From: Patulibacter minatonensis DSM 18081
Lineage (GTDB): Bacteria; Actinomycetota; Thermoleophilia; Solirubrobacterales; Solirubrobacteraceae
NCBI RefSeq assembly: GCF_000519325.1
Contig: NZ_KI912613.1
Coordinates: 145,631-209,630, forward strand
Length of the DNA: 64,000 nucleotides
Reading direction: 5' to 3'
Positions 24,719-33,543 of the stretch are shown here, piece after piece. The translations under genes and the position numbers were made by a program. The notes below the pieces were generated by a model. That model had not been told where the DNA came from and ran no database searches. It saw nothing but the letters and a program-made list of their open reading frames with translations. The stretch's first letter is position 1; every line of letters starts with the position of its first letter.

Positions 24719-25917
24719 CCACCCGCCCCCTGCTGGTCCTTCCCGCGATCGCCGTCGCCGTCGGTGTCGCGGCAGGCGTCCTCAGCAGTCGCGACGACGG
24801 TCCCCGACCGACGGTCCCCGTCGCGCTCGCCGCGGCATCGGGCATCGCCGACGGGCCGACCCGTCTGCCGCGCATCAGCCCGCTGCAGGCGCCTTCGACG
24901 CCGAGGATCGTGCTCCGGCGGCGGGACCCCGGCGGCGGGGCGGACTGGGCGGTCCGCAGCTTCACCGCGAAGGCGTACGGCGGAGCGGGGCGGATGCCGT
25001 GCCTGCAGCTCGGGCGGATCCGCGGCGGTCGGTTCGGCTGGATCGTCCCGGGCCAGACCCGGCTGCTCGCGCAACCCCTGACGGGCTACGGCGACGTCAC
25101 GACCTGTCAGCAGCGGGGCCGGGACGACCCGAGCGTCCGGCTGATCACGCTCGCCGCCTATCCGATCGCGGGCCGCCCGCGCATCACGGGCACGCTCGTC
25201 TGGGGCACCGCGGGCCGCACGCGGTCCCGGCTGCGGGTGCGTTTCGGCGGCGCGCGCCTCACCGCGCGCGGCACCGCTCCCTTCCTGCTCTTCGGTACCC
25301 GCACGGCCCGAGCCGACGACCTCGGCTACACGGGGGCCGACGGCGCCGGCCGGCGCGTCCACGTGGCCGACTACGCCGCCGCGAGCGGGCCGGCGGGAGG
25401 CCACGACCTCCGGATCGTCGCCCGGGCGGCCGACCCCCGCGGGGGCCTGCCGTTCGGCATCGCCGCGGGGAAGGCCGACGACGGACGGCCGTGCGTCACC
25501 CACACCGACCAGGTCCTCGAGGGTCGGCTCGGGTTCCCGGACCTGGACTACGGGACCTGGCACGACACGGCCTACTGCTCGGTCGAGCGGGCGATCCCGC
25601 GGTCGAAGCCGATGCAGTTCGGCACCGCCGGGGGCGTCGTCGAGGCTCCGCACACCGAAGCCGCGCGCCGCGCCCGGCTGATCGCCGACGCCCTCCGGCT
25701 CCCCGCCGGCCGCGTCCTCGTCTACGGACGGGTCCACCCCGACGTCGTCCGCGTCGAGATCCGCTCCCCCGACGACACCCGGACCCTGCTCCCCGGCAAG
25801 GACCACGTGATCATCACCGTCTTCGCCGACCAGTTCCCGGCCGGCGGATCGAGCACCGCGACCGCCGTGTTCCGCGACGGGACGAGGAGGACCATGCCGC
25901 TCGGGCTGTCGCTCTGA
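24715..25917 (+). CDS. membrane-anchored or secreted paralogue of the preceding ectodomain
   Basis: A 400-residue protein with an N-terminal hydrophobic segment (residues 6-24, LLVLPAIAVAVGVAAGVLS) but no cytoplasmic sigma-binding stretch. The rest is extracytoplasmic and parallels the upstream protein: CLQLGRIRGGRFGWIV matches its CVAVGQVEGDRFGLVG, and VVRVEIRSPDDTRTLLPGK matches its SLTLTLPDGTRRPLGTN. Several cysteines could form disulfides. It probably arose by tandem duplication and may form a sensory pair with the anti-sigma protein. Its ATG overlaps the upstream stop. Function unknown. Confidence 0.6.
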   Translation: MTTRPLLVLPAIAVAVGVAAGVLSSRDDGPRPTVPVALAAASGIADGPTRLPRISPLQAPSTPRIVLRRRDPGGGADWAVRSFTAKAYGGAGRMPCLQLGRIRGGRFGWIVPGQTRLLAQPLTGYGDVTTCQQRGRDDPSVRLITLAAYPIAGRPRITGTLVWGTAGRTRSRLRVRFGGARLTARGTAPFLLFGTRTARADDLGYTGADGAGRRVHVADYAAASGPAGGHDLRIVARAADPRGGLPFGIAAGKADDGRPCVTHTDQVLEGRLGFPDLDYGTWHDTAYCSVERAIPRSKPMQFGTAGGVVEAPHTEAARRARLIADALRLPAGRVLVYGRVHPDVVRVEIRSPDDTRTLLPGKDHVIITVFADQFPAGGSSTATAVFRDGTRRTMPLGLSL

Positions 25918-25928
25918 GGCGTCCTGCG

Positions 25929-26513
25929 TCACCCCGCGCCGAGGAACGCCCGCAGCACCGACTCCTCCGCGAGCCCGTAGACGATCTGCCCGTCGCGCCG
26001 GATGAGCTGCGGCACGCCCGGGCGGCCCGTCCGCTGCCAGGCCCGCCACCACCCGTCCGTGGTCGCGGCCTGGGCGTCCGGGGTCAGCTCGCCGAATCCG
26101 TGGCGGGCGGCGAGGTCCGCCAGGATCGCCGGGTCGGAGAGGTCGGCGCCTGCGGTCCAGAGGGCGCGGTAGACGTCGAACACGAACGCACGCCCGGCGA
26201 CGGGGTCGGCCTCCAGGGCCGCGGCGCCCCAGCGGATGGCGAGCGCCGTGTTCGGCTTCCCCGGCGGGACGACGATCGGCAGCTCGGGGGCGAGCGACCG
26301 GATCGACGCGACCTCCCCCGCGAGGTCCTCGCCGCCAGGACGGCCGGTGGCGACCATCGGGACCGGCAGCTCGGGCGCGTGCTGCACGCCGAGCCAGCGC
26401 ACGTGGCCGGCGAGCCCGAGCGCGTGCAGGCGCTCCTCGGTCGCCCAGCAGAACGGGCAGTTGGGGTCCGAGAAGACGACCGCGGACTGCGGCGTCGGCG
26501 TCCCGGAGCTCAC
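25929..26513 (-). CDS. DsbA-family (FrnE-like) thioredoxin-fold oxidoreductase
   Basis: A 194-residue cytosolic protein (no signal peptide) with the thioredoxin-fold start VVFSDPNCPFCWATEERLHA. The C-P-F-C redox pair near residues 18-21 is followed by an aromatic, as in 2-hydroxychromene-isomerase/DsbA-like proteins. The inserted helical domain ends with the cis-proline region GRPGVPQLI (family: G-V-P-x-x). It probably reduces or isomerises disulfides or acts on small thiol substrates. It lies 34 bp downstream of the MarR gene on the same strand and may share its transcript. Confidence 0.85.
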   Translation of the reverse strand: MSSGTPTPQSAVVFSDPNCPFCWATEERLHALGLAGHVRWLGVQHAPELPVPMVATGRPGGEDLAGEVASIRSLAPELPIVVPPGKPNTALAIRWGAAALEADPVAGRAFVFDVYRALWTAGADLSDPAILADLAARHGFGELTPDAQAATTDGWWRAWQRTGRPGVPQLIRRDGQIVYGLAEESVLRAFLGAG

Positions 26514-26547
26514 GCCGGGCCCCGCCGACGGGCGCCGCCCGCACGAT

Positions 26548-27216
26548 TCAAGCGGCCACCGGCTCGTGCTCGAGGCAGTCCACCCGCAGGTCCGAGGGCG
26601 GCAGCGGCGCGTCGAGCAGCGCGCAGCGGTGGACGGCGCCCGGCCCCTCGTCGCCCGAGCGGCGGAAGAAGCGGCACGTCGTGCAGGTCCGGGCGACGGA
26701 CAGCACCCCGCGCTCGTGCAGGCCGCGGATGACGTCGAGCAGGAGCCCGAGCGCGTCGACCTTCACCGGGGTACCGATGCGGGCGAGCTCGGCGCCGACG
26801 TCGTCCGCCCACGCCGCCGAGGCGCGCGCGATGTCGCGGCCGCGGTCCGTCAGGTCGAGGAGCTGCACGCGGGCGTCGCCCGGCGACGGCGACGAGGTCA
26901 CGAGCGCCTTGCGGCGGAGCGCGGCGACCGCGTCGCTGATCGTCGGCTGCGTGACGTCGAGCTCCGCCGCGAGCTGCCCGACGCGCCGGCGCTCGGGCGG
27001 ATCCGTCGACAGCCGTTGCAGCAACTGGACCTGCACCGGGCTCAGCCCATGCTCCTTCGCCTGCTGCCAGAGCGCGACCCGGATCGCGTGCCCGACGCGC
27101 TCCAGGGCACCGGTCAGCCGGGTGTCGAGATCGACGCCGCCGGCCCCGTGACCCGGCGCGGCCTCGGCCGCCGCGTGCCGTTCCGCGGGACGCTCACCCG
27201 CTCCGGAGGACTCCAT
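26548..27216 (-). CDS. MarR family regulator with C-terminal four-cysteine motif
   Basis: A 222-residue regulator. The winged helix (about residues 60-130) reads LSPVQVQLLQRLST, VGQLAAELDVTQPTISDAVA and GDARVQLLDLTDRG. The C-terminal 50 residues carry CTTCRFF, HRCALL and RVDCLEHE, a C-x2-C...C...C arrangement that could bind zinc or an iron-sulfur cluster and act as a redox or metal sensor. It is divergent from an AhpD-like gene; the shared 117-bp region contains inverted and direct repeats. The ATG at 27216 overlaps one of those repeats, consistent with autoregulation. Confidence 0.85.
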   Translation of the reverse strand: MESSGAGERPAERHAAAEAAPGHGAGGVDLDTRLTGALERVGHAIRVALWQQAKEHGLSPVQVQLLQRLSTDPPERRRVGQLAAELDVTQPTISDAVAALRRKALVTSSPSPGDARVQLLDLTDRGRDIARASAAWADDVGAELARIGTPVKVDALGLLLDVIRGLHERGVLSVARTCTTCRFFRRSGDEGPGAVHRCALLDAPLPPSDLRVDCLEHEPVAA

Positions 27217-27270
27217 AGGACTCCGAACATACAGCACCACGTCATGTCGGAGTGCATTACATAGGACTCC
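27215..27270. promoter_or_regulatory. operator-like repeats between marR-like and ahpD-like genes
   Basis: Direct repeats ATAGGACTCC occur at 27215-27224 and 27261-27270. Between them an inverted repeat pairs ACTCCGAACAT (27220-27230) with ATGTCGGAGT (27244-27253), with one extra A in the left arm. The right-hand direct repeat would overlap the spacer before a possible -10 TACCTT at 27282 of the AhpD-like gene. The divergent MarR protein is the likely binder. Confidence 0.55.
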
Positions 27271-27333
27271 TTTCTTTCTGCTACCTTGGCGCCGTGGCCG
27301 GGCATCGGGTCCGGCCGGAACGAGGAGCACGAG

Positions 27334-27876
27334 ATGCCGCGTCTGACCGTCGTCGACCCCGCCCAGGCCGAGGGCCGGGCGAAGAAGCTGCTGGACCAGG
27401 TCCAGCGGGCCCTGGGGGTCACCCCGAACATGATGCGGGCGATGGCCGAGAGCCCGGCCGTCCTCGACGCCTACCTGTCGTTCAGCGGCGCGCTCGGCCG
27501 TGGGTCGCTGTCCGGCGCCGCCCGCGAGCAGATCGCGCTCCTCACCGCCGCCGAGAACTCCTGCGGCTACTGCGCCGCGGCGCACACCGTGCTGGGCGGT
27601 CGCGCCGGCGTCTCCGACGAGGACCTCGCCGCCGCGATCCACGGCGACGCGTCCGACCCGAGGACGGCCGCCGCACTGCGCCTGGCGCGGGCGATCGTGG
27701 CCGAGCGCGGGTTCGTCTCCGACGAGGACCTCGCCGACGCCCGCGCCGCCGGGCTCACCGACGGCGAGGTCGGAGAGGTCGTGGGCAACGTCGCTCTGAA
27801 CGTCTTCACGAACTACTTCAACTCCGTGGGGCAGACGGAGCTCGACTTCCCGTCCGTCGCGCTGCCCACCGCCTGA
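27334..27876 (+). CDS. AhpD-like carboxymuconolactone decarboxylase family protein
   Basis: A 180-residue helical protein of the CMD/AhpD family. The redox centre ENSCGYCAAAHTVLG has the C-x2-C-x3-H pattern of AhpD peroxidase-reductase proteins. Flanking REQIALLTAAE and VVGNVALNVFTNYFN are also family blocks. It probably reduces a peroxiredoxin or scavenges peroxides; the CMD reaction itself is unlikely because that branch lacks the CxxC. GAGGAG precedes the ATG. The divergent cysteine-rich MarR protein probably regulates it in response to oxidants. Confidence 0.88.
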   Translation: MPRLTVVDPAQAEGRAKKLLDQVQRALGVTPNMMRAMAESPAVLDAYLSFSGALGRGSLSGAAREQIALLTAAENSCGYCAAAHTVLGGRAGVSDEDLAAAIHGDASDPRTAAALRLARAIVAERGFVSDEDLADARAAGLTDGEVGEVVGNVALNVFTNYFNSVGQTELDFPSVALPTA

Positions 27877-27929
27877 CCGAGCCCGCCCGGCCGCACGGGC
27901 CGGGCGAGCCGCCCGGCTACCGTGTCCCC

Positions 27930-28781
27930 ATGTCGTCCCCGCCCGCCCGCAGCCGCGCCGCCCGGGTCCCGGCCGTCGTGCTGGACGCGGACGGCGGGGA
28001 GCGCCGGGGGCCCGAGCGGCTGGCGGGCGAGGAGCCGCTCGAGATCCGGGTCGCCGGTCCCGACGGGGCGGTGGTCGGGACGACGGCGACGATGCGGACG
28101 CCGGGCGACGACTTCGAGCTCGCCGCCGGCCTGCTGCGCGCCGAGGGCGTGATCGCCGCCCGCGAGGACGTCGCCGAGATCCGGTACTGCACCGACGTCG
28201 ACGTGCAGCGCTACAACGTCGTCACCGCCCACCTGCGCCGGGCACCGCGGCGCGACCTGGCCGCGCGGACGCTGATGGCCACGGCGAGCTGCGGGGTCTG
28301 CGGGACGGCGTCGATCGACGAGCTGTGCGAGCGCGTCCCGCCGGTCGGGGGCACCGCGGTCGTCGACGCGGCGGTCCTGGCGACGTTGCCGGACGCGCTG
28401 CGGGAGGCCCAGCCGCTCTTCCATCGCACCGGAGGCACGCACGGCGCCGGCGTCTTCGCGCTCGACGGCACGCCGCTGGTGGTCCGCGAGGACGTCGGCC
28501 GGCACAACGCCCTGGACAAGGCCCTCGGCGCGCGGTTCCTCGCCGGCGCCGACGACCGGGACGCGATCGTCGTCCTCTCCGGCCGCGTCTCGTTCGAGCT
28601 CGTGCAGAAGACCGCCGCGGCGGGCATCCCCGTGATCGCCGCCGTCTCGGCACCGTCGAGCCTGGCGGTCCAGACGGCCGGCCGCCTGGGGGTCACCCTC
28701 GCGGCGTTCGTGCGCGACGGCCGCGCGACGGTCTACGCCCACCCGCAGCGCGTGCGGGCGGCGTCGGGCGTCGCGGGCTGA
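27930..28781 (+). CDS. fdhD: formate dehydrogenase accessory sulfurtransferase FdhD
   Basis: A 283-residue FdhD protein, which moves sulfur from IscS to the molybdenum cofactor of formate dehydrogenase. Diagnostic blocks: EEPLEIRVAG, MRTPGDDFELAAGLLRAEG, the mobile-loop cysteines in ASCGVCGTASID, FHRTGGTHGAGVF, VREDVGRHNALDKALG and LSGRVSFELVQKTAAAGIPV. ATG 27930 gives a short disordered lead. No formate dehydrogenase or Mo-cofactor gene is in the window. It follows the AhpD-like gene by 53 bp. Confidence 0.95.
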   Translation: MSSPPARSRAARVPAVVLDADGGERRGPERLAGEEPLEIRVAGPDGAVVGTTATMRTPGDDFELAAGLLRAEGVIAAREDVAEIRYCTDVDVQRYNVVTAHLRRAPRRDLAARTLMATASCGVCGTASIDELCERVPPVGGTAVVDAAVLATLPDALREAQPLFHRTGGTHGAGVFALDGTPLVVREDVGRHNALDKALGARFLAGADDRDAIVVLSGRVSFELVQKTAAAGIPVIAAVSAPSSLAVQTAGRLGVTLAAFVRDGRATVYAHPQRVRAASGVAG

Positions 28782-28810
28782 GGCCGGGCCCGCACGCCGC
28801 CGGGCATCCG

Positions 28811-28850
28811 GCGCACCGTCCGGCGGTCGCGGCCGGATGGCCCGGTGCGC
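28811..28850. terminator. bidirectional terminator-like hairpin
   Basis: GCGCACCG (28811-28818) and CGGTGCGC (28843-28850) pair perfectly around a GC-rich loop with extra internal pairing. It lies between the convergent fdhD and beta-propeller genes. Confidence 0.5.
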
Positions 28851-28898
28851 GGGCGGGCCGACGGCCGAGCCGACCGGCCGACCCGGACGGGCGACCGA

Positions 28899-29915
28899 TC
28901 AGCGCCAGGCGAAGTCCTCGGCGGTGCCGGAGCCCGCGCGACGCAGCGTCCGGGTCGCGCCCGACGCCCGGTCGACGGCGACGATCCGGTAGCCGCTCCG
29001 CAGGCGGACCCCGAGGTCCCGGGCGCGGGCGAGGAACCGGGTGGCGACGATCGTCCGGCCGTCGGGGGAGAACGCCGGCGACCCGAACGTCCCGCGCGAG
29101 ACGACGAGGAGCCGCCGCAGGCCGCGACCGTCGGGCCGGACGACGTAGAGGCCGGACCGCCCGTCCCGCGTCACCCCCACGAACACCACCGTGCGGCCGT
29201 CCGGCGCGATGTCCGCGTCGCCCGTGAAGGCGAACCTGCGCGCGAGGCCGGGGATCGTCCGCCCCGCTCGCCCACCCCTGGGGTCGAACAGGACCAGCTG
29301 CCCGCGACCGTCGTCCGGCCGGTAGGCCGAGAACACGATCGTCCGCCCGTCGGGCGACCACGCGGGGTCCGCGAGCCGCGTGCCCCGCGGCGCGCGTCCG
29401 ATCGTCCGCCGGCCCTGACCGTCCGCGCCCACCAGCTCGACCGTGCCCGCCGGCCGCTGCGCCAGGTGGTTGCGCGCGACGACCACCGTCCGGCCGTCGG
29501 GCGAGATCGCCGGTCCGGTCACGTCGTCCAGCGTCTTTCGCACGACCCGGCGTCGCGAGGACCCGTCGGTCGCCTCGACCACCACCCCGTCGCCGTCGCG
29601 GTACGCGATCACGCGGCCGTCGGCCGACACCGCGGGTGCCGTCGCGTCCGCGATCACCCGCCGTCCGCCGGACCCGTCGGGGGCGACGCTGACGATCCGC
29701 GGACGGTCGAGGTACCCCGTCGAGCTCCGGAGCTCGTCGAAGGTCCAGGCCGCGAAGACGATGCGCCCGCGGACGGGCTGGGGCCGGTCGTCGTGGTGCG
29801 TCACGAGGATGACCGCCCCGATCGCCGTCCCCACGAGCACCGGGAGGCCCACGAGCAGCGGACGACGGCGGGCTCCCACGGATCGGAACCTACCGGCGGC
29901 GGGCAGGCGTGGCAC
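28899..29915 (-). CDS. membrane-anchored TolB-like (PD40) beta-propeller protein
   Basis: A 338-residue protein with an N-terminal transmembrane anchor (residues 18-40, RRPLLVGLPVLVGTAIGAVI) and at least six PD40-type blades. The repeated blade signature is S/A-P-D-G-R-T-I/V-V: AVSADGRVIAY, AISPDGRTVVVA, AWSPDGRTIVFSA, DIAPDGRTVVFVG and AFSPDGRTIVATR. It should form a six-bladed TolB-like propeller on the outer face of the membrane. No enzyme domain is fused. It is divergent from the protease gene with a 47-bp gap. Role in protein-protein contacts is inferred. Confidence 0.8.
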   Translation of the reverse strand: MPRLPAAGRFRSVGARRRPLLVGLPVLVGTAIGAVILVTHHDDRPQPVRGRIVFAAWTFDELRSSTGYLDRPRIVSVAPDGSGGRRVIADATAPAVSADGRVIAYRDGDGVVVEATDGSSRRRVVRKTLDDVTGPAISPDGRTVVVARNHLAQRPAGTVELVGADGQGRRTIGRAPRGTRLADPAWSPDGRTIVFSAYRPDDGRGQLVLFDPRGGRAGRTIPGLARRFAFTGDADIAPDGRTVVFVGVTRDGRSGLYVVRPDGRGLRRLLVVSRGTFGSPAFSPDGRTIVATRFLARARDLGVRLRSGYRIVAVDRASGATRTLRRAGSGTAEDFAWR

Positions 29916-29962
29916 GAAACCGAAGCGGCGAGCTCGCGACCCCGCCGCTGTAGGCTGCCGCG

Positions 29963-31552
29963 ATGCCCGGGCTCCCCGACCCCGTCCGCCCTCGATCAGC
30001 CGGGAGCGCCGGACCGCGCCGCGACCGATCGCCCCGGGGCGCCGGACCGCGGCGTCGGCGCGCCGCCGCGTCGGCCCTGGTGGTCGCCGGCGCGATCGCG
30101 ACGGGAGCCCCCGCCGCCCGGGCCGCCGGTTCGTCGCCCGCGAGCGCGACGTCGCCGGCGGCCGGCCGCGTCGCCACGTCGGCGGCCGGGACCACTGCCG
30201 GCGGTGCCGCGACCCCGCGCGTCGTCGGCGGCCGCCCGTCGGTGGCCGGGGCGCACCCGGCCCAGGCGTTCCTGACGATCGGCACCGGGACGGTCCGGAC
30301 GATCTGCGGCGGCACGCTGGTCAGCGCCCGGTACGTGCTCACGGCCGCGCACTGCGTCTTCGGCGCCGGTGGCACGACGGCGACGGCGCGCCTGGGCAGC
30401 CTGCAGTCGGGGTCCGGCGGCGCGACGTTCCCGTCCGACGCGATCACCGTCCACCAGGGCTGGAACTCGCAGACCGTCGAGAACGACGTCGCCCTCGTCC
30501 ACCTGGCGCAGCCCGCGCCGCAGGAGCCCGCGCGGCTCGTGTCCGAGGCCGAGCGCGCCCGGTGGAACCCCGGGGTCACCGGGACGCTCGTGGGCTGGGG
30601 GAAGACGGGGAGCTTCGCCGACGGGTCGCCCGACCTCCGCGAGGCCCAGGTGACGATCGTCCCCGACGACGCGTGCGCCCGGAACCTCGGCTCCACGTTC
30701 AGGGCCGCGACCCAGGTCTGCGCCGGTGGCGCCGGCACGACCGCCAGCTGCCAGGGCGACTCCGGCGGCCCGCTGTACGCCCCCGGCTCCACCGTCCCGC
30801 TGCTCGTCGGCGTGGTCTCCGCGGGTCCGGCCAGCGGCTGCGGCTCCGCCGGGACGCCCGACATCTACGCGCGCATCGGCGGACCGGCGCTGAACGCCTG
30901 GATCCGCGCGCGGATCCCCACCGTCGCGATCACCGGCTCCGGCATCGCCGGCCGGCCCGCGACGTTGACCGCCGTCCCGAAGGCCGCGCCCGGCGGGTCG
31001 CCGACCCCGTCCGTCACCTGGGACCTCGACGGCGACGGCGCCTACGACGACGCGTCCGGAACCACGATCACCACCACGTTCCCGGCGGCGGGGAACGTCA
31101 CGGTCGGCGCCCAGGCCGCCTACCCCGACGGCGACCGCGCCACGATGCGGGACCTCGTCGCGGTCGCCGCCCCCGTCCCCGGTGCGGGCTGCACCGCCGA
31201 CGGCGCGGCGTCCGCCGCACTGCTCAGGCCGACCGGCAGCGTGCGGGTCGCCACCGTCCGCGGCGGGCGGCTCCGCCAGCCGTTCGTCTGCCAGTACGCG
31301 GCCCGGGTCACGACGACGGCGACCGTCGACGCCCGCACGGCGAAGGCGCTGGAGCTCCGCTCCCGCACGATCGGCACCGGCACCGCCCGCCTCGCCGCCG
31401 CCGGGAAGGGCAGCGTCGCCGTCCGCCCGACCGCCGCCGTGAAGCGCGCGCTCGCCGGCCGCCGCGCGGCCGTCCGGATCACGCTGCGCACGACGGTGAA
31501 GACGGCCTACGGCTCGTCGAAGCGGACGACGAGGGTGAGGGCGCGGCGGTAG
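29963..31552 (+). CDS. secreted trypsin-like (S1) serine protease with C-terminal PKD-like domain
   Basis: A 529-residue protein. A basic N-terminus and hydrophobic stretch (ASALVVAGAIATGAPAARA) give a signal peptide, perhaps twin-arginine-like (RRRRAA). After a low-complexity propeptide the mature protease starts at RVVGGRPSVAG. The catalytic triad is intact: His in LTAAHCV, Asp in ENDVALVHL and Ser in CQGDSGGPLY. A PKD-like segment follows (VTWDLDGDGAYDDASG, TTTFPAAGNVTVG), then a basic beta-rich C-terminal domain. It probably degrades extracellular protein. Confidence 0.9.
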   Translation: MPGLPDPVRPRSAGSAGPRRDRSPRGAGPRRRRAAASALVVAGAIATGAPAARAAGSSPASATSPAAGRVATSAAGTTAGGAATPRVVGGRPSVAGAHPAQAFLTIGTGTVRTICGGTLVSARYVLTAAHCVFGAGGTTATARLGSLQSGSGGATFPSDAITVHQGWNSQTVENDVALVHLAQPAPQEPARLVSEAERARWNPGVTGTLVGWGKTGSFADGSPDLREAQVTIVPDDACARNLGSTFRAATQVCAGGAGTTASCQGDSGGPLYAPGSTVPLLVGVVSAGPASGCGSAGTPDIYARIGGPALNAWIRARIPTVAITGSGIAGRPATLTAVPKAAPGGSPTPSVTWDLDGDGAYDDASGTTITTTFPAAGNVTVGAQAAYPDGDRATMRDLVAVAAPVPGAGCTADGAASAALLRPTGSVRVATVRGGRLRQPFVCQYAARVTTTATVDARTAKALELRSRTIGTGTARLAAAGKGSVAVRPTAAVKRALAGRRAAVRITLRTTVKTAYGSSKRTTRVRARR

Positions 31553-31558
31553 GTCGCG

Positions 31559-31594
31559 GCGCCGCCGCCGTGGGCGAACGCACGGCGGCGGCGC
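31559..31594. terminator. strong bidirectional terminator hairpin
   Basis: GCGCCGCCGCCGTG (31559-31572) and its exact complement CACGGCGGCGGCGC (31581-31594) form a 14-bp stem with an 8-nt loop, just after the protease stop and before the convergent penicillin-binding protein gene ends. Confidence 0.75.
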
Positions 31595-31663
31595 GCACGA
31601 CGCGGCCGCCGCGCCGTCGCGCGCGTCCCGCGAGGGGACCTGCCCCGCGACGCGACCGTCCTC

Positions 31664-33496
31664 CTACCCGCCGCCGGCCTGCAGCGCCACGGTCAGGACG
31701 GCCTTCGCCACCGGGGCGGCGGTCGCGCCGCCCTGGAAGTTCTTCGCGCGCAGCACGCCGATCGCGATCGGGTCCTGGCCCCCGCGGCGCGTGACGGGCG
31801 CGAAGGCCGACATCCAGGCGGTCGTCGACTTGCCGTCGGCGTTGCCGCACGGGGACGGCGGCTCCGGGGCCTGCGTGACGTCGTCCGGCTGCGCCTCCGC
31901 GGCCTTCGCGGCGGCCTCCGCGTCGCACTGCGGACCCTGGGTCGACGCGAGCTCCGCGGTGCCGGTCTTGCCGGCCGTCGTGATCCCCGGCAGGGCCACC
32001 TTGGCGTCCTTGCCCGTGCCCTCGCTGATCACGGCCGACATGAGGGTCCGCATCGCCGCGGCGGTCGCGGAGCGGACGACCCGGCGGGTGGGCGCCGGGG
32101 CGTCGGTGCGCAGGAACGTCGGACGCGGCTGCATCCCGCCGTTGGCGATCGTGGCCGAGAGGAGCGCGACCTGCAGCGCGGTGGCCTCGACCGCCGCCTG
32201 CCCGATCGCGGACGTCGGGGCATCGGTGTCCGGCAGGGGATCGGGGATGCGCGCGGGCGTGTCCCCGATGACGCCGGGCGTGTCGCGGTTGAAGCCGTAC
32301 GCCTCCGCCATCTGCACGAGCCGCTTCCCGCCGAGCTTGGCGCCCAGCGGGACGAAGACCGAGTTGCACGAGTCGGCGAACGACTCCACGAGCGTGCCGC
32401 CGCACAGCTCCCCGTCGGAGTTCTGGACCCCGAAGCCCTTGGCCTCCGTCTCCCGCGGGTAGACCGTGGACGTGGTCGCCAGGCGGTCCTCGATCGCGGC
32501 CGACGCGGTGACGATCTTCATCGTCGAGCCCGGCGGCTGCAGGTCCGTCCACGCCCCGCCCTGGAACGCGAGGACCTCGCCGGTGCGGGCGTTCAGGACC
32601 ACGGTGCCGGTGGCGTCCGGCGCGTTCGCCTGCGCCTCGGCCGCGGCCTTGACGACGTTGGGGTCGATCGAGCTGCGGACCGGCGCGGCCTTCTTCGCGT
32701 CCGCGCGGGCGATCACGCGGTCGCCCGCCTCCAGGGTGCCGCCCGGGGTCCCGACGAGCTGCGCGTTGAGCTGCCGCTCGAGACCGGAGACGCCGACGGT
32801 GGCGTCGGCCGGCACCCCGAGGCGCCGGAGCGCCGGGAGGTCGTCGGCGCTCGGCGTGCCCAGGGAGCCGACGATCTGCCCCGCGATCCCGGGGACGTCG
32901 GACCGCCGGTCGGGCCCGGACGCCAGCACGGTGCCGTCACGGGCGAGCAGGTCGGCGCGGGCGGGCATCGTCGTCGTCCGGGTCAGGCGCTCCCCCGCCC
33001 GCAGGCCGGGCAGCGCCATGCGGCGGGTCCAGTCGATCCGCGCGTCGTCGCCGGAGCCCTGCAGCGGGACGTCGACCGTGCCCCGCAGGACGCCGAAGAC
33101 GCGGGTCCGCACGGTGACCGGGACCGCGTAGCCGTCGCCGTCGCGGCGGGGCTCGCCCGTGGTCAGGGACGTCGCGGTCGCGGTGCTGAGCGTCCCGCGC
33201 ATCAGCTCGACGAAGCGGTCGGGTCGGATCCGCAGGCGGCTGTCGCTGCCGAGGTCCTTCCACATCCCGGCGAAGTCCTGGGCGCCCCACTGGCGGACGT
33301 ACCGCTCGACGACGTCCTTCTCGGCGTTGCGCGCCGCTCGGGCGTCGAGCAGCAGGAAGATCACCGCGGCCGCGACGACCGCGACGACGGCCCCCGACCC
33401 GCGTGCGAGCAGCCTGCGGCGGCGCGCCCGGAGGCGACGGGCCTCGGCGAACTCCGCCGCGGACGGGCGGCGGGGACGTGCGGGTGCCCCGGACAC
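31664..33496 (-). CDS. class B penicillin-binding protein (MecA_N-type D,D-transpeptidase)
   Basis: A 610-residue cell-wall transpeptidase. A cytoplasmic basic lead and one membrane helix (about residues 36-55) are followed by an NTF2-like MecA_N domain (ERYVRQWGAQDFAGMWKDLG), a dimerisation segment (RADLLARDGTVLASGP, GVSGLERQLNAQLVG) and the transpeptidase. Active-site motifs: S-x-x-K in PPGSTMKIV (about residue 322), S-x-N as DSCNSVF, and K-T-G in TAGKTGTAE. I chose GTG 33496 since longer versions overlap the next gene. It resembles PbpA/Rv2864c-type penicillin-binding lipoproteins of actinobacteria but has a helix, not a lipobox. Confidence 0.9.
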   Translation of the reverse strand: MSGAPARPRRPSAAEFAEARRLRARRRRLLARGSGAVVAVVAAAVIFLLLDARAARNAEKDVVERYVRQWGAQDFAGMWKDLGSDSRLRIRPDRFVELMRGTLSTATATSLTTGEPRRDGDGYAVPVTVRTRVFGVLRGTVDVPLQGSGDDARIDWTRRMALPGLRAGERLTRTTTMPARADLLARDGTVLASGPDRRSDVPGIAGQIVGSLGTPSADDLPALRRLGVPADATVGVSGLERQLNAQLVGTPGGTLEAGDRVIARADAKKAAPVRSSIDPNVVKAAAEAQANAPDATGTVVLNARTGEVLAFQGGAWTDLQPPGSTMKIVTASAAIEDRLATTSTVYPRETEAKGFGVQNSDGELCGGTLVESFADSCNSVFVPLGAKLGGKRLVQMAEAYGFNRDTPGVIGDTPARIPDPLPDTDAPTSAIGQAAVEATALQVALLSATIANGGMQPRPTFLRTDAPAPTRRVVRSATAAAMRTLMSAVISEGTGKDAKVALPGITTAGKTGTAELASTQGPQCDAEAAAKAAEAQPDDVTQAPEPPSPCGNADGKSTTAWMSAFAPVTRRGGQDPIAIGVLRAKNFQGGATAAPVAKAVLTVALQAGGG

Positions 33497-33543
33497 CGCG
33501 TCAGTGTTGCGTATACGGCGCCCATCGGCGCCCGGACGGGCCG

